Origin: Prunella strophiata | Taxonomy: Eukaryota; Chordata; Aves; Passeriformes; Prunellidae | Assembly (NCBI GenBank): GCA_036583965.1 | Contig: JAZBQD010000014.1 | Span: 5,240,191 to 5,304,190 of the forward strand | Length of the DNA stretch: 64,000 nt | Direction: 5' to 3' | Part shown: one piece after another, positions 49,491 to 61,299 of the stretch | How the letters are laid out: the number at the start of each line of letters is the position of its first letter | Position numbering within the stretch: position 1 is the stretch's first letter | The notes under the pieces: generated by a model | Told to the model about the DNA's origin: nothing | Databases searched by the model: none | What the model saw: the letters and a program-made list of their open reading frames with translations, nothing else | Made by a program: the position numbers and the translations under genes

Positions 49491-50232
49491 AAATATTGTA
49501 AAGTAGGGTCAAAAGACCCTAATGGAATGCCCCTGCTGAAAATGCCAGTCTTGCCCTTCTGCTGCTCTGGCTGTTATTCTCACCTGCATGCCTGCTGCTG
49601 GCAAAATCTCTTTCTGTTGCTCAAATATTCAGACTGAGAAATTCCTCTGGGTTAAAACTAATGCTGGGAGATAACAGTCAGGTTTTGGTTCTTTTACCTT
49701 GCTAATTTCCTCGATCGGGGTGTTTGTACAGCTACTTGAACACTAACAAGTTTCAGGGGAACTGTGTGAAAACTGGAACACGAGATGGGAGTAGGCAGGA
49801 CTCATTTATTGTCACAGTGCCACTTTAAACCAACCTAAAGTGCTCATAAAACCCTGGCCTGAGGTATAGGTAAATAGCCTTTTGAAGTGCTTGTTGACAT
49901 CACTCCTGGGGCCCCCCCAAGTCAGCTTTACTCTGGTTAAGCTAACACATGCACAGGGTCCCATCAAACACAGTCTTGTGGTGCTGCATCTGAATTTCAG
50001 CCAGCCTGCCTAGCCCACAGAGGCCACAGGTGAGTAGAAAGTGCAGAGGTGGCACCAGCAGTGCAAGATGCAGAACCTGGTAATCCTCATCTGTGCTCTC
50101 CAGTGAAAAGACATTCCCCACAGCCTGATAGTAGTACTTCATTGGTTATGGTGGTTTTTTTTTTCTTTTGTTTTTATAATGGCTGATCTATGGGTGTGAA
50201 GCCTCTACTCCTCAAATATAAGAGCAACTGGG

Positions 50233-50248
50233 AAAAAAAAAAAAAAAA
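50233..50248 (+). repeat. A16 homopolymer
   Basis: Uninterrupted A run in intron 2. Confidence 0.95.
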
Positions 50249-53024
50249 GGACAAGGAGGCAATTTTTCCTGAAGTCTATTTCCTGGCAAGGCACGGTTTT
50301 CAGCTTTAAAAGGATGTATGAGGCAGACAGAAGTCCTGTAAACATGTTCACATGTGCCAGGGCTCCTTCAGCTTTTGTCTGAATGTCTCCCAGAACACAC
50401 TGACTGTGGTTCATTGTGCTCTCATAGGAACTTGCTATTAAAATGTAAATTCCATATACAGATAAGACAAAGAGAAAACAAGTGAGGCTCTATCATATCT
50501 CTTACACAAGCCCTGAGTCTTCATTATTTCCTCTCCTTGGTTGCTGAAATACTTTTAATCTGAAAATCATGAAAACTATGATCATCCCAAGGAAAATTAG
50601 AATAAACACAACTGGACAAGGTCCCTTAAGGAGTGTTTCAATCACCTGCTGCTGTGCTCCTGCAAAAGCCTTTCACCTTATCTCTGCAGCTGAAAGGGTA
50701 TCACCAGAAGAATGAGTCTTCACTTTTTTAGAAGTCTGACAGAGATCAAAAGAAGTCAAGTGGTAATAAGCTCTGTGTCAGTGATTTGCTTTATGATTGA
50801 ATGGTCCAGCATCTGCTTTTTAAACTTTAAGTGTACTGCAGGAAAACCATTGCTACATTGCTTTATTCAGGCAAGGTCCTTGTTTCATTGCATTGTAAAA
50901 ATCCTGGTTGGTGCATGTATGAGTGGTCTTTGCATGTGCAAAGGCATGTTTAACTTTTAACAGTGAGATACAATGTTTTGACTTTAGCTGATGATGCCGT
51001 GTGAATAATGTCACATCTCTCTGAGGTGGATGCAGAGGCAGATACCACACAGGTGCATAGCACTGGGGATGTCCTCTGCAGCTCCTCAAAGGAAGCTCAC
51101 CCAAAATTCAGGAGTTCATATCCCTGGTGCTGGTCATCTCTTTAAAGTCAACCTCATCCAAGCTTCTGCCACAGAAATGATAGGTGTTACAGTTTTTAAC
51201 TTAGCAAAATGCTGTTAGGAACAGAGACAAAAAAGCTCTAGTATTTTCCTCCTGCCAGCTCTGTTTCCTGGTGGTTTCCTTAGGAGGCACATTTTGGTGG
51301 TTGCAGGCTGTAATCTCCTAGGATTTACTGTGCTCCCCTCTCAGAGAGCGTCTTGCAACATGACTGCTGCCCACAGCTCTAAGCACACTTAATTATGTCT
51401 CAGTTTCTGTTCTGTCTTTCAATTCAGGGGCTGTGCTGAGAAATACTTGGGGTTCTTAAGCTTTGACCATTAGGACTTCATTCTAAGCGTGAGAAGGTTT
51501 GTTTTTCTGAAACAGGAACAAGGTGCTGAATGAGGTCACCACATCAGTTATTCCTCTTGCTTATTGATTATCTGGCATGTGCATTTATCAACAGCTGATG
51601 AATGGGATTTTGTTGTAATGTAGATCACAGCAGGTCTCAGAGGCAGCCCATTTTAGTCTGTGAGATCAGATGTGCACCCAATGCCTCCATGTTTTCAGTT
51701 CACACCTGTGTGTGCTGATGGAATTCATGAGGTCATTCAGTGTGCCTGTGTCTGCATCTGCTTCATCAGCTGCTGGTGATTTGCAGAAATTTGTTACTGC
51801 TTTAAAAGATGGATCATGATCAAATATCCAGTTATCATCCTGGCTACCTGATGTATTTTTTCTTTATACTATGTACTATGCCTACTTCAAAAACTACAGT
51901 TATCCTGTGCTACTTTGCACTACATTTCTCTTTCTTTGTTAACTTGCAGATGGGTGTGTTTAAGCATGTATTTAAATTTCAGTGCTTTTATGTCTCACTG
52001 TCTGAGAATGGGAGAGGAAGATGGGGAACTGCCAATGAGGAAATAGTGTCTGAAAGCTAGAAGAATGGAAATAGTGAGAAGTCAGGCACATTTTTAGGGA
52101 GGTGTAATGGGAAAAATAAAATCCCAATACAAATCTAAATGTTGCTAAAAGTCTTGGAAACCTGAGTGGAAACCAGCCCTGGGTACTTGCAAATGTACAA
52201 ATGATCTGTGTATAAAATTCCAAGTTCTCTATGGATTGTACAATGCCCACAGCAGATTTTTCAAACTGCATAAGGGTAATGACTTTTACTGGACAGGGTG
52301 TAACATTGGCACTTTCAACATAACAAATTATCTGGTCCAGAGAGCAAAACATTCCAGGAAATGGTGCAATTGTATACGCAAAGTATAATAAATAGATTGC
52401 TAAAGCTTTCGTGGCATTATTAGATGTTCAGAAGAAAAGTAAGTACTAAACTCATTTTAGGTGTCCAACTGGCAGTCCTTGGTGTCATTGCCCAATCTAT
52501 ACTGTAGGACAGTTCTCTGTCACACTGCCTTCCTTGGAAGTGGGAAACATCTGTGTTAGTACCTGCTGGATTAACTCTGGCACTTCTCCTTACTGCCTTG
52601 GATTGGCTGAGTGAGGAGCGAGCTTCAGCCATCCCCCTGATGTGGGAAGGTTGCTGAGGTCTGGGCACTGTGCTCATACCTGCATGATCCATCACTCCAT
52701 CCCTGGTGACTTCCTAACGAGGCTTTGACTCACAGCAAGGTTAGCTCTGAAGCCTTTTCATTGCCCTGGGGACTTCTTTTGTTTTTCTTTTTGCAAACAA
52801 CTCCTCTAAAGCACATCACCTCTAAAAAAACAGTTGAATTCTTGGTGATCTGTTTTCCTTAAAATCCAAAGGAAAAGCTTTGCCTCTGAACCTGCAGGTT
52901 TGAATTCTTGGTTGACCTGATCTAATGTTTGATGGTAGGATATAATATTTCTGATGGTGGCATAGAAATATATCATTTTTTCTACCTTAGTCTCACAGAC
53001 CAGTCCTGCAATGCATTAGGCAGA

Positions 53025-53555
53025 GCCTTGCCAGCAGGTAGAGAGAGGGGATTCTTTCCCTCTGCTCAGCCCTGGGAGTCTGTACCTGCAGTGCTTTGTC
53101 CAGTCCTGATCTCCCCAGTACAGGTAAGAAATGGACATACTGGAGGAAGTCCAGTGAAGAGCCATGAAGTTTATTAAGGGACTGGAGCATCGGACATGAA
53201 AGGAGAGGCAATGAGAGCTGCAGCCATTTACCCTCAAGAAGAGAATGCTAGGGTGTGTCTTATCACTATGTATAAATATTTGATGGAATAAAGTGAAGAA
53301 GACAGAGAAAATGGGCACAAACTGAAATACAAAATACTCCATTTACACTGAAAAAAACCTCCTCTAGTGGGACATGATCAAACACTGCAACAGGCTACCC
53401 AGAATGGTTCTGGAGTCTCTGTCTTTGGAGATACTCAAAGCCCAAGTGGATGTGGCCCAGAGCAGCCTGCTCTGGTTGACCCTGTTTTGATCAGGAGTTG
53501 GACTTGGGGGATGCCTTAAGATGCCTTCTAACCTCATTTTTTCTGTGATTCTGTG
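53025..53555 (+). mobile_element. CR1 LINE, degenerate 3' end
   Basis: Recognisable blocks are 'gtccagtcctgatctcccca' near 53098, 'attaagggactggagcat' near 53173, 'tgggcacaaactgaaata' near 53311, 'aacaggctacccagaatggt' near 53389, 'ggagttggacttgggggatg' near 53493, and the terminal TTCTGTGATTCTGTG at 53541-53555. It reaches further 5' relative to the element than the 29-kb copy and carries many substitutions and small deletions, so it is older. It contains no intact reading frame. Orientation is the same as ETV6. Confidence 0.9.
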
Positions 53556-53913
53556 CTGTGTGCAGGCTGACAAACCCCAGGAAAAGCCTATAGGAAGGAA
53601 TGTCAGGCCACTGTTGACTGTTCTCCTTAGTCTGCTGTCAGGATAAATAAGCCTAGCAAGGAAGCTGATGTAGGGAGAAGAGGACTGAAGGGACTGTAGT
53701 TGCTAAGTGAGTTTCAGAACAGTTTGGAATCGTAAGCGTTCACGAAATTATTTGAAAAACCTCGTTTACAGGGTATCATCTATTCCCCTTTATTTTCACT
53801 GAAGTTCACTCCAAAATTCTGTCTTTTATTTGGGATAGTAAACTCTAACTCTGCTCTCAAGTAGTCAAATTAGAACTTAAATGGTAGTGAGTTGCATTTA
53901 CAGAGAGATTTAG

Positions 53914-54240
53914 GACCACAGAATAATTCATGTCCAAAGGGACCATAGGAGGTCTCTGCTCCAACCTCCTGCTAAAAGCAGGGTCAGCTCTGAGGCCAAA
54001 GTCCCTTGGTGCTTTGTCAGGTTGGGTCTTTTAAGCCTCCAAAGATGGAGATTGCACACCTCTAGGCAACCTTGGCTGTCCTCACAGTGAGAAAGATTTT
54101 CCTGTCTGAACCTTTTACTCTTACACTTTTTGTTTTCCTTAGGTGAATGAAGGTAACAAACAGGTGCCTTTTGGGTTTTTCAGGAGTGTATATGCAATCT
54201 AGATCTCTTACTCTCTTGAGCACTTCTAGGAGTTCCCCTA
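53914..54240 (-). mobile_element. CR1 LINE fragment, minus orientation
   Basis: On the + strand this reads as the complement of a CR1 3' end: 'accacagaataattca', then 'aaagggaccataggaggtct', 'gctccaacctcctgct', 'agcagggtcagctctgaggc', 'aaagatggagattgcaca' and 'ggcaaccttggctgtcctca'. The match is clear to about 54115 and becomes doubtful afterwards. It lies about 360 bp from the plus-oriented CR1 that ends at 53555, so the two form a loose tail-to-tail pair that could fold in the ETV6 pre-mRNA. It is old and non-functional. Confidence 0.82.
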
Positions 54241-54910
54241 TGCCCTTTTTCTTTATTTTGAAGCATGGAAAAGCATTTGAAAATCTTATCTGATGTCTCC
54301 TGGGGTTCATAGCTTTAAGAATTTGCAAAATTGAAACTGAATTCTCTTCCCTTTCTAAAATAATAGTTTTCTTGTGCTTATGAGGAATGATTTAGGATTG
54401 GGAAAGTCCTTGATCTGCAGCAGGAGGGCGTGTCTCGTGAAATACAACCAAAGCATTTCTTTTTAAGCATTTCCTTCTGTTAACTTTGCTGATAATGAGG
54501 TGGTAGAGATCAGAGCTAGGGCCATAATTACATGAAGTTTGCAAAGAGTGGAAAGCTGCAGAATTCCTTTTACACTGCCTAGTGTATTTCTAGGAAAATG
54601 CATCAATAAAATGTTCTAAAGGGAAAGAAAACGTGTGTGTGGAATCTTAAAAAACATTGTGTATATCCAAGAGACTTTTTTGTCTGAATAATGTTTAAGG
54701 TAGCAAACCTCCCAAGTCAGCTCCAGTAGCATATTTTTTCATGTGTGACAGAGGTTAATTTAGTCATGCTTGTTACTCTAACCATAGATGCCTCTTTTTT
54801 CCCTTCTTTGTGGCAGTGTTTGCTTTTTCTTTGTCCATTTCTTGTTGTTCCTAAGAACAGATATTTGCCAAAACAAATGTATGTGAGTGATAAAAGCCAA
54901 GAGGAATGTC

Positions 54911-54966
54911 TGTTGGACCACAGGAAATTTCCTGTGCAGGAAGAGATCTTAGGACTTCCTGTGGAA
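54911..54966. promoter_or_regulatory. Candidate RUNX/ETS composite element with an 18-bp palindrome
   Basis: CACAGGAAATTTCCTGTG at 54919-54936 is a perfect 18-bp palindrome; with the preceding AC it contains ACCACAGGAA, a RUNX site (ACCACA) abutting an ETS core (GGAA), while its right half repeats the ETS core on the other strand. A second ACTTCCTGTGG at 54954-54964 again combines an ETS core with a RUNX core in the opposite orientation, and AGGAAG lies between. RUNX and ETS factors cooperate at adjoining sites in blood-cell enhancers. Function is inferred. Confidence 0.4.
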
Positions 54967-55089
54967 CAGAGCATTGTGGGTCAGTTGGCAGAAGTCCCTC
55001 TACCACAGCTGCAATTAACCAGAAGAGGGTGGAAAATAGTTGGCACTGCCTTATGCAGTCACATAGCTCAGAAGAGCCTGAACTAGACA

Positions 55090-58000
55090 CTTAAAAATCC
55101 ACAGCATAAGCAAATGGTAAATCAGAGTGGGTTTGCAGATAGTTACTCTCAAAACCAAAACCAAAGAAAATAAGAAAGGTGCAAAATTTCAGGTCACCTC
55201 TGTTCATACTCCCATGCTTCCTGCCCACCTTACAGACTAACTCTGTGTACATGGTACTGTCCCAAAGTTTGATGCTGCTAGAAGGAGACCTCTTCAATGA
55301 AATGGGTCCATGGAACCTGTACTTTGTACCCCACTGTACCTTGCAGGATTTACAAGGCATTGCTAGTCAGAAAACCCCAGCAGGGTTTTCCCATGTCCCT
55401 GCATGAGGCTTCCCTGTGGGTACTTCCAGGTGAGTTCAAATTACCAAACATGTCCCACATGTTGTATTAAAGCTGTGTGATGCCAGAAACTTGTGCTGAT
55501 TGCTTGAATTTCAGCATGGAAGACCCTTTATTTTGGAGTGATCTTTATTTTTGCTTATAGCAGATGTGCATCTCTTTCCCCAGCCCTCTGAAACAACACT
55601 TGCAGGGAGCAGGGGATCTGTTTCTGGAGAGAGGAGTGAGGAGACAATAAAGGAAGGGCACAGGATATTAGCATAAAATGCTGTGGTAAAAAAGAAGGGA
55701 AGAGACAACTGGATAATAGGAGGAAATGAGCGTAGTTCAAAGGGCGGAAAGAGTAGGGGACAGAAGAAAAAGGACACCAGGAGCACAAATTTTATAAAAA
55801 GGAAAACTGGCCAATCTGGAGACAAATGTATTTTTTGTAAGAGTATGTACAGAGCATGATTAGATGCTACACAAGAGGGAATTTGTGATGCAGGGGGTGT
55901 CAAACCCATTATTAGGTGATGGGAGAGTGAGCTTGATATGGACACTTGACACTTCATCCTAGACTGCAGTCACAACCTAATCTGTGGGGACAGTTGTGTG
56001 CCCTCTGCCTGTACCAGTTCTTCACCTTGCTGGGAAGGTGCCACAGAAAAAGCCCCTGAAATGGTGCCCAAGTTGTGGTCTGTGTTCAGGGTGACATTAA
56101 GGCTGTTGATTCAGAGAAGTCAAACAGAACCTGACTGTGACATTTTACCTTCAGCCTTGTGAGCCACACTTGACCATGGTGGTCTCACCTGGGAATTCCT
56201 GAGCCTCTCAGGTAGCTTGGTTCTCCTCACAGAGGTTGGACTGTGACCTGGTGCCCTTGCCTCTGCTGCTTCAGCATTTGGAATTTTCTTCACAGCTGTG
56301 TGCATGTTCACTCTTCTTTTGTACCAAGGAGCTCTTTGTTTGCTTACTGAGTGCTGAAGCCTTCACTGAGGCTGGGCACTGTAACTTGGTGGTGTTGAAC
56401 CCAGGTCTCTGGAAGCTGTGGATGAATTTTTATCCTGGGGGCTCCCCAGGGTCAGTCAGCACGCGCTGGGCTCTGAAGAAAGGCTCTAGTAAGTGTCCCC
56501 CAGTGAGCTGGGTACTAGGCATGGGACTCTGGAGCTCGCATCCAGTTGAGGAAAAAGTCATTGCCTGTTGGGGGAACAGCACAATTTGATAATGTTGCCT
56601 ATCTCCTACCAGTTGTTTCCTAAAGAGGGAGGGTCCTCTCTTTGAAAACCATTATAATTTTTGAGCCCATGGCTGACCCTGGCAGTCTCTGGAGAACCAC
56701 TTTGTATCACTTGCTTGGTTTTTGTCTTACCTTAGTGTAAAAAGGATGGTCTGACTGTCAAATAACTTACTGTGAATGGCACTCCAGGCTCCATCAGAGA
56801 TCTCTTGTCATTTTGTGCTGGGCAGCACTGGATCTTGGTGAGCTCTTAGGAACTGGCCTGCAACTGCCAGTGTTTAATCAGTCCAAGGCTGACTGATTTA
56901 GTGCAAAATTAATTTGAGGAAAACACCCTGATGCCAGAGAGCTCTTGAGAAACATGCAGTTTCAGTGGTCATGATACTTCTTTAGGTCTGCTCTCCCTAG
57001 ACTAGGAAAAGCAGGTGTTTTAAGCTTTTAGTTTGGTATTATAATATGGTATAATTTCAGTACAGCCTTCATTCAGCCACCAGTGACTGTTGTGGTTTGA
57101 TTAACAAACTTGACTTAGAAATGTGTGCAGCCTGGCCAGCTGGTCCAGCCGTTGGCTTGGTGACACTGGCCAGCTGGCTGTCATTTCTTGGCTAAAAGGG
57201 GACCCCAGATTGCAAGTGCTGCTTCTCAGCTATGGGGCAGACAGGAGTGAGGCACTGCTGGATCCCAGGTCTCCTGGGAAAGAAGCAAAGAAACAGCTTC
57301 AGAGTTACATGTAGTCATCAGTCCCTGTATTTTGTAACCTGCCATGGATCTAAGGTATCTGGGAAAAATTGCAGGCTCATTTTCTGGGGTGAGTGGTTGA
57401 TCCCCTTGTTTTTCAGGTTTCCAGACAGTTGCCAGTATAAGAACTTGGATTTGATAGGTTTTCTACTTCTTACCTGTTGCAGCTGATAATTTCTTCGCCA
57501 GGACAGAGATGTTGAACTCTCAAAATGTCCAGTGCCCCAAGACCTGGAATAGACTTGAAGAACGAGAGGAATTCTCTCCTGTACCCTCAATACCCCTCTG
57601 CTGGGCCATGTGGATAGGAGAGAAGTCTGCCTGTGCACAGGCAACAGTGAGAAGAGCTCAAACTTGGGGTGGGGCAGAAGGAAAAGCCTGCAACAAGGAG
57701 GCTGGTCAGGGAGATCAGCATTGCCCACTGGCACAGCTAGAATTCCAGAGAGAGGGATGTGAAGTCAAGCTAGGAGGATGGATTTCTTAATCTCACCTTT
57801 CTTCTGCTGTCATATACACCTGCTGCTTCACAACCTGCTGGGAAGATGAGCCAGAGTTATGGCAGGGTGTCTGATGCCCTCCTGGAGTGCTGGTTCTCAT
57901 AACAAATGACAGTATATTCCTGCTGCTGTCTGTTGTCCCTTTAGCAAAAAGTGGCAAAGGTCTGAAAGTTGGCTGCAAAAGGCCCAACCCTCCTGCTGCT

Positions 58001-60180
58001 GACCCATGCAGGTTTCATTATGATGCCACAATGGAATTTCTGAGGGTTTTTTTTCACCACTACTCATACTTTAAAGACAAGGGAAAAAATTACACTCAAT
58101 ATATTTATTCTGCATTATAGCTCCTAAGGTTTTAAAGGTGAAGAAATGTCAGAATTAACATTGCCTGTGAGAACCTTGATCCTCCAATTACACGAGCCTT
58201 GCATCTGCATCATCATAAGCAGGGTCTTGCAAAATGTGGGCTCTAGGGCTGCATGGATAACTTCTCTAAATACTGATAAAGAGGAAAGGGGGTGAACCTT
58301 AGTAGAGGGGATAATGGCAGGAGAAAGCACTGTATTGTTCATTTTAAAATGTCATTTTGTTTTAATAATTTATAATGCTAATAATACTCTAGGAAATCTG
58401 TGATACAGTGTGTAAACATAATAAAGTATTGGGAAAATTCAAGTTCACTACAGTTTGGCTATTAAATATTTTCAGTGAAGTAAAGTGAAACAGCTCAAGG
58501 CTGCAAAGAAATGATCCAACTGGCAGATTAGTAAACTGAGAATTCACACCCTTAATTTGTAAATATAAAGTTCAGAAGTGAAGTCATTAATAGACCTTAT
58601 CTGTCAATAAACTTTCTTGACATTAATTTTTAATACTATAAAAGTAGTGTCTTTAAAACAAATTATTCTTATGTAACATTTTTTACTATTTTTCTAAAAT
58701 ACTCTAAATTGAAATGAAGAGCTTTCAGAACTGGCTATCAAACTGGTTCTTGTAACAATTTCTGAAAATTTTGCTTACCCCAAAATCTTTCTTACTCCAA
58801 AACTCAAAGTGGACCTTACAGTAAGTGTTACAAAACCAAAACACAAAAGAGAGCTTGCATCTTGACTGCAATTGGAATGCAAATTGTTGGATTAATGCCA
58901 ACCTTGCAATATTACAAATGTCTTCCATTTTATTTTTTCAGTGGGTCTGATTTTGTGTATTCAAACTAACTTTTTTGGGGTCTCACCATTCTCCTGAGTA
59001 TTGTAAACTCTCAGTTTTCCTTTTCCCCCTTAATTGCTGCCCGTGGAGATCAAAATGCTGCCTTCTGTAGCAAAATCCATGGTGTTACCCCATCATTTCT
59101 GTTTTGCTCAGATTTCATGAACTGGGGATTTGGGAAAAATACCAATAAATGACATCCTCTTAATAGCTGTGCATGGAGATTACAATCCAAGGAAACTCTC
59201 TGGAATAAAATAGTACTTTTCTCCTCTTTGTACATTGCCAAGCACACTGGGGTCCTGCTTTATGATTGCAACTGAGACAGTACAGTTATGCAGAGTAATA
59301 ATGCAGGCCTGTTGAATTAAATGATGAAGGTCATTTGATTTCAATTAAGATTAGCATCTCCTGGCTCTTCACATGGACCAGGGCCTTATAGTATGAGCTG
59401 CTGTAGGTAGGGAAATAACTGTGTTCTGTCTTTCTGTACCAACAGGGCACAAGGCCCACTGGTTGAAAGATACTTGATATTTTTAAGCTGCCATGAAAAA
59501 TAAGGCAAGGGTTTGTTTGGTTAGGAAGAACTCCAAAATGTGTTCGAATTTCAGCATGGTCCTTTCCAGAGTAAAAAATCTGGAATTAAGGTGACACACA
59601 AACACCATTATAAAAATGTGTATTTTTAAGAAAGAATTTGACTAAGAGAAGGACAGGTTATTCAGCCCTTTCTTTTCCTGGATGGTTGTTATCCAAGTGA
59701 GACACCCCACTAAAATCACTGGAACTGCTCACAGGAATATGAGTTAAACCATGCAGCTCTCAGTGTCTTGATTATTAAACAAGACTTAAATTGATGCAAT
59801 TTGGTATTCATCTTCCTTTCTACTATTTATGAGGGTTGCTTTGCAATTTTGCATTTATCTGAATTTTTACAATGCAAGTATGGATATCACTTACACTTTT
59901 GTTTAGAATTACTTTTAGTTTGAACAAATGTCAATTGTTCATTTTAAAACAAAAGTAATTAGTAGGCTTTCTTTTAAAAACAGAAAGAAAATACACAGAC
60001 CTTTTGACTGAATGAAAGAAACCTATACAGAGAAAGCAGAATTCTTTTTGCACTAACAGTACAATTTTCTTTGTTTCACATTGTGTAAGAATAGAGTTAC
60101 CAAAATGTATACCAGCTTTTTACAAGAAATGAAAAGAAATCAGTAAATGTTTAATAGAATGAATATTGGGATTAGCTAAT
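55090..60180. other. Intron 2, 55-60 kb: no gene recognised
   Basis: The segment at about 58330-58720 is very AT-rich with several TAAT cores and no repeat signature, which is typical of, but does not prove, a conserved non-coding element. The old repeat at 59.7 kb is the only recognised element. Confidence 0.55.
59697..59768. repeat. Old amniote interspersed repeat
   Basis: 'ccactaaaatcactggaact' followed by 'gctcacaggaatatgagtta' matches the order of 'ccattgaaatcaatggaact' and 'actcacatgagtaaggtta', a motif set shared by many old amniote repeats. Class not assigned. Confidence 0.45.
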
Positions 60181-60237
60181 ATAAGGATTTCCTAGTGCTT
60201 CTCTGGCACATGGAGAACTTACAGAGTGGAGAGAGAG

Positions 60238-60300
60238 AAAGAAAAAGAAGAGGAAAAAAATATATGCAAAGTAGAGTTATGCAAATGACCTTATCAGGGC
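60238..60300. promoter_or_regulatory. Candidate blood-cell enhancer: PU.1-like, two octamer-like and GATA sites
   Basis: A purine run AAAAAGAAGAGGAAAAA (60242-60258) resembles a PU.1 site. It is followed by ATGCAAAG (60264-60271), a perfect octamer ATGCAAAT (60279-60286) and TTATCA (60291-60296, GATA on the minus strand). The two octamer-like sites are 15 bp apart. No repeat was recognised. The combination suggests lymphoid or myeloid regulation of ETV6, by motif content only. Confidence 0.35.
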
Positions 60301-61139
60301 AAGCAAAAGGCCTCTCCACCATGCCTGCCAATTCGGAAATAACAGCTATGGACACACTCAGCTCCCTCTTCCTGAGGAGATGCAGCTTTAGCCTGTGATG
60401 TTGGCAACCACACCATGAAAGGAGATTAAAAATTGCCTCCTCTTTTATGTCTTTTTAAGAGGTTGGCAGAGATGTTAAATGAATCCTGGAGAGGGCAAGC
60501 ACCCTGATGACATCCCAGTACCGTTTTTTCAATTTCATGTGGGTTCTAGCAAATGAAAGGAGCAAAGAAACCACTGGGCTTTGACAAGGGTACAGAATTA
60601 GTTCCAGATTTCTCTTGAGGCATTGGTATCTATCCATCCTGACTTCCAGTTTGAAGGGAGAAGGCAAGAAGAAACATTACCACTGATTTTCAGAGGAGAT
60701 GCAGATGTGCTTTTCAAATTTGAAAGCCAGTGTTTTCAAAACCTTGAGCAGGCACTAACTGGTCTGTACTTTAACATTCAGCTGTATGGATTGAATTTTT
60801 GGTCATTATGACATATTGGTGAGGATTTTTCATAGCTAGGGTTGGACTCAGTTGTCAGGAGGCAACCAGAGGGTACAGTCAGATGAAGGGGTTGGCTGAA
60901 TTGTTAACTTTGGGTTGGGTGCACGTGCTGAGGGTACATCCAGTGTGTCAGTGCTGCTTCATTCAAGTTGCTGCTTCCCAGGCTTAAAAGATAAACCATG
61001 GATGTAGCATGACTTAAGCAAAAGGGTAAAGACTGAAAAGAACCAGGGGGAAAAACAGTAACATTCCCATGATTTTTTTTGTACAATGCATGCTGCTCAC
61101 TCCTTGTTTGCCTTCAGATAACACCAAGGCATTTACGTG

Positions 61140-61225
61140 CAAACAAAAGGCTCCTCTTGCCGAGTCAGCCTCCTCCTCCTCCTCCCACCTGATTCCGTCA
61201 GCAGAGTTGCAAAAGCATGACTTGT
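61140..61225. promoter_or_regulatory. Candidate enhancer with MARE-like site
   Basis: TGCCGAGTCAGC at 61158-61169 matches the T-MARE TGCTGAGTCAGC bound by MAF/NRF2/BACH factors except for one base. A half-site GTCAGCA follows at 61197-61203 after a (TCC)n run. The segment resembles unique conserved-looking intronic DNA with no repeat. Function is inferred. Confidence 0.3.
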
Positions 61226-61299
61226 GACAGTGCTAAATTAATAAGACTGAGGTTGGACTGACAAGAGAAATCTCCTCTTCACACAGTGTGCACACTTCA

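Larger units (their letters stand above)
39600..53020. other. Intron 2, 40-53 kb: no gene recognised
   Basis: Apart from the C9, G20 and A16 tracts, a possible MIR at 49.4 kb and the GGAAATTTCC copy at 43444-43453, I see no supported feature. Open frames are short and lack splice or codon support. Confidence 0.6.
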
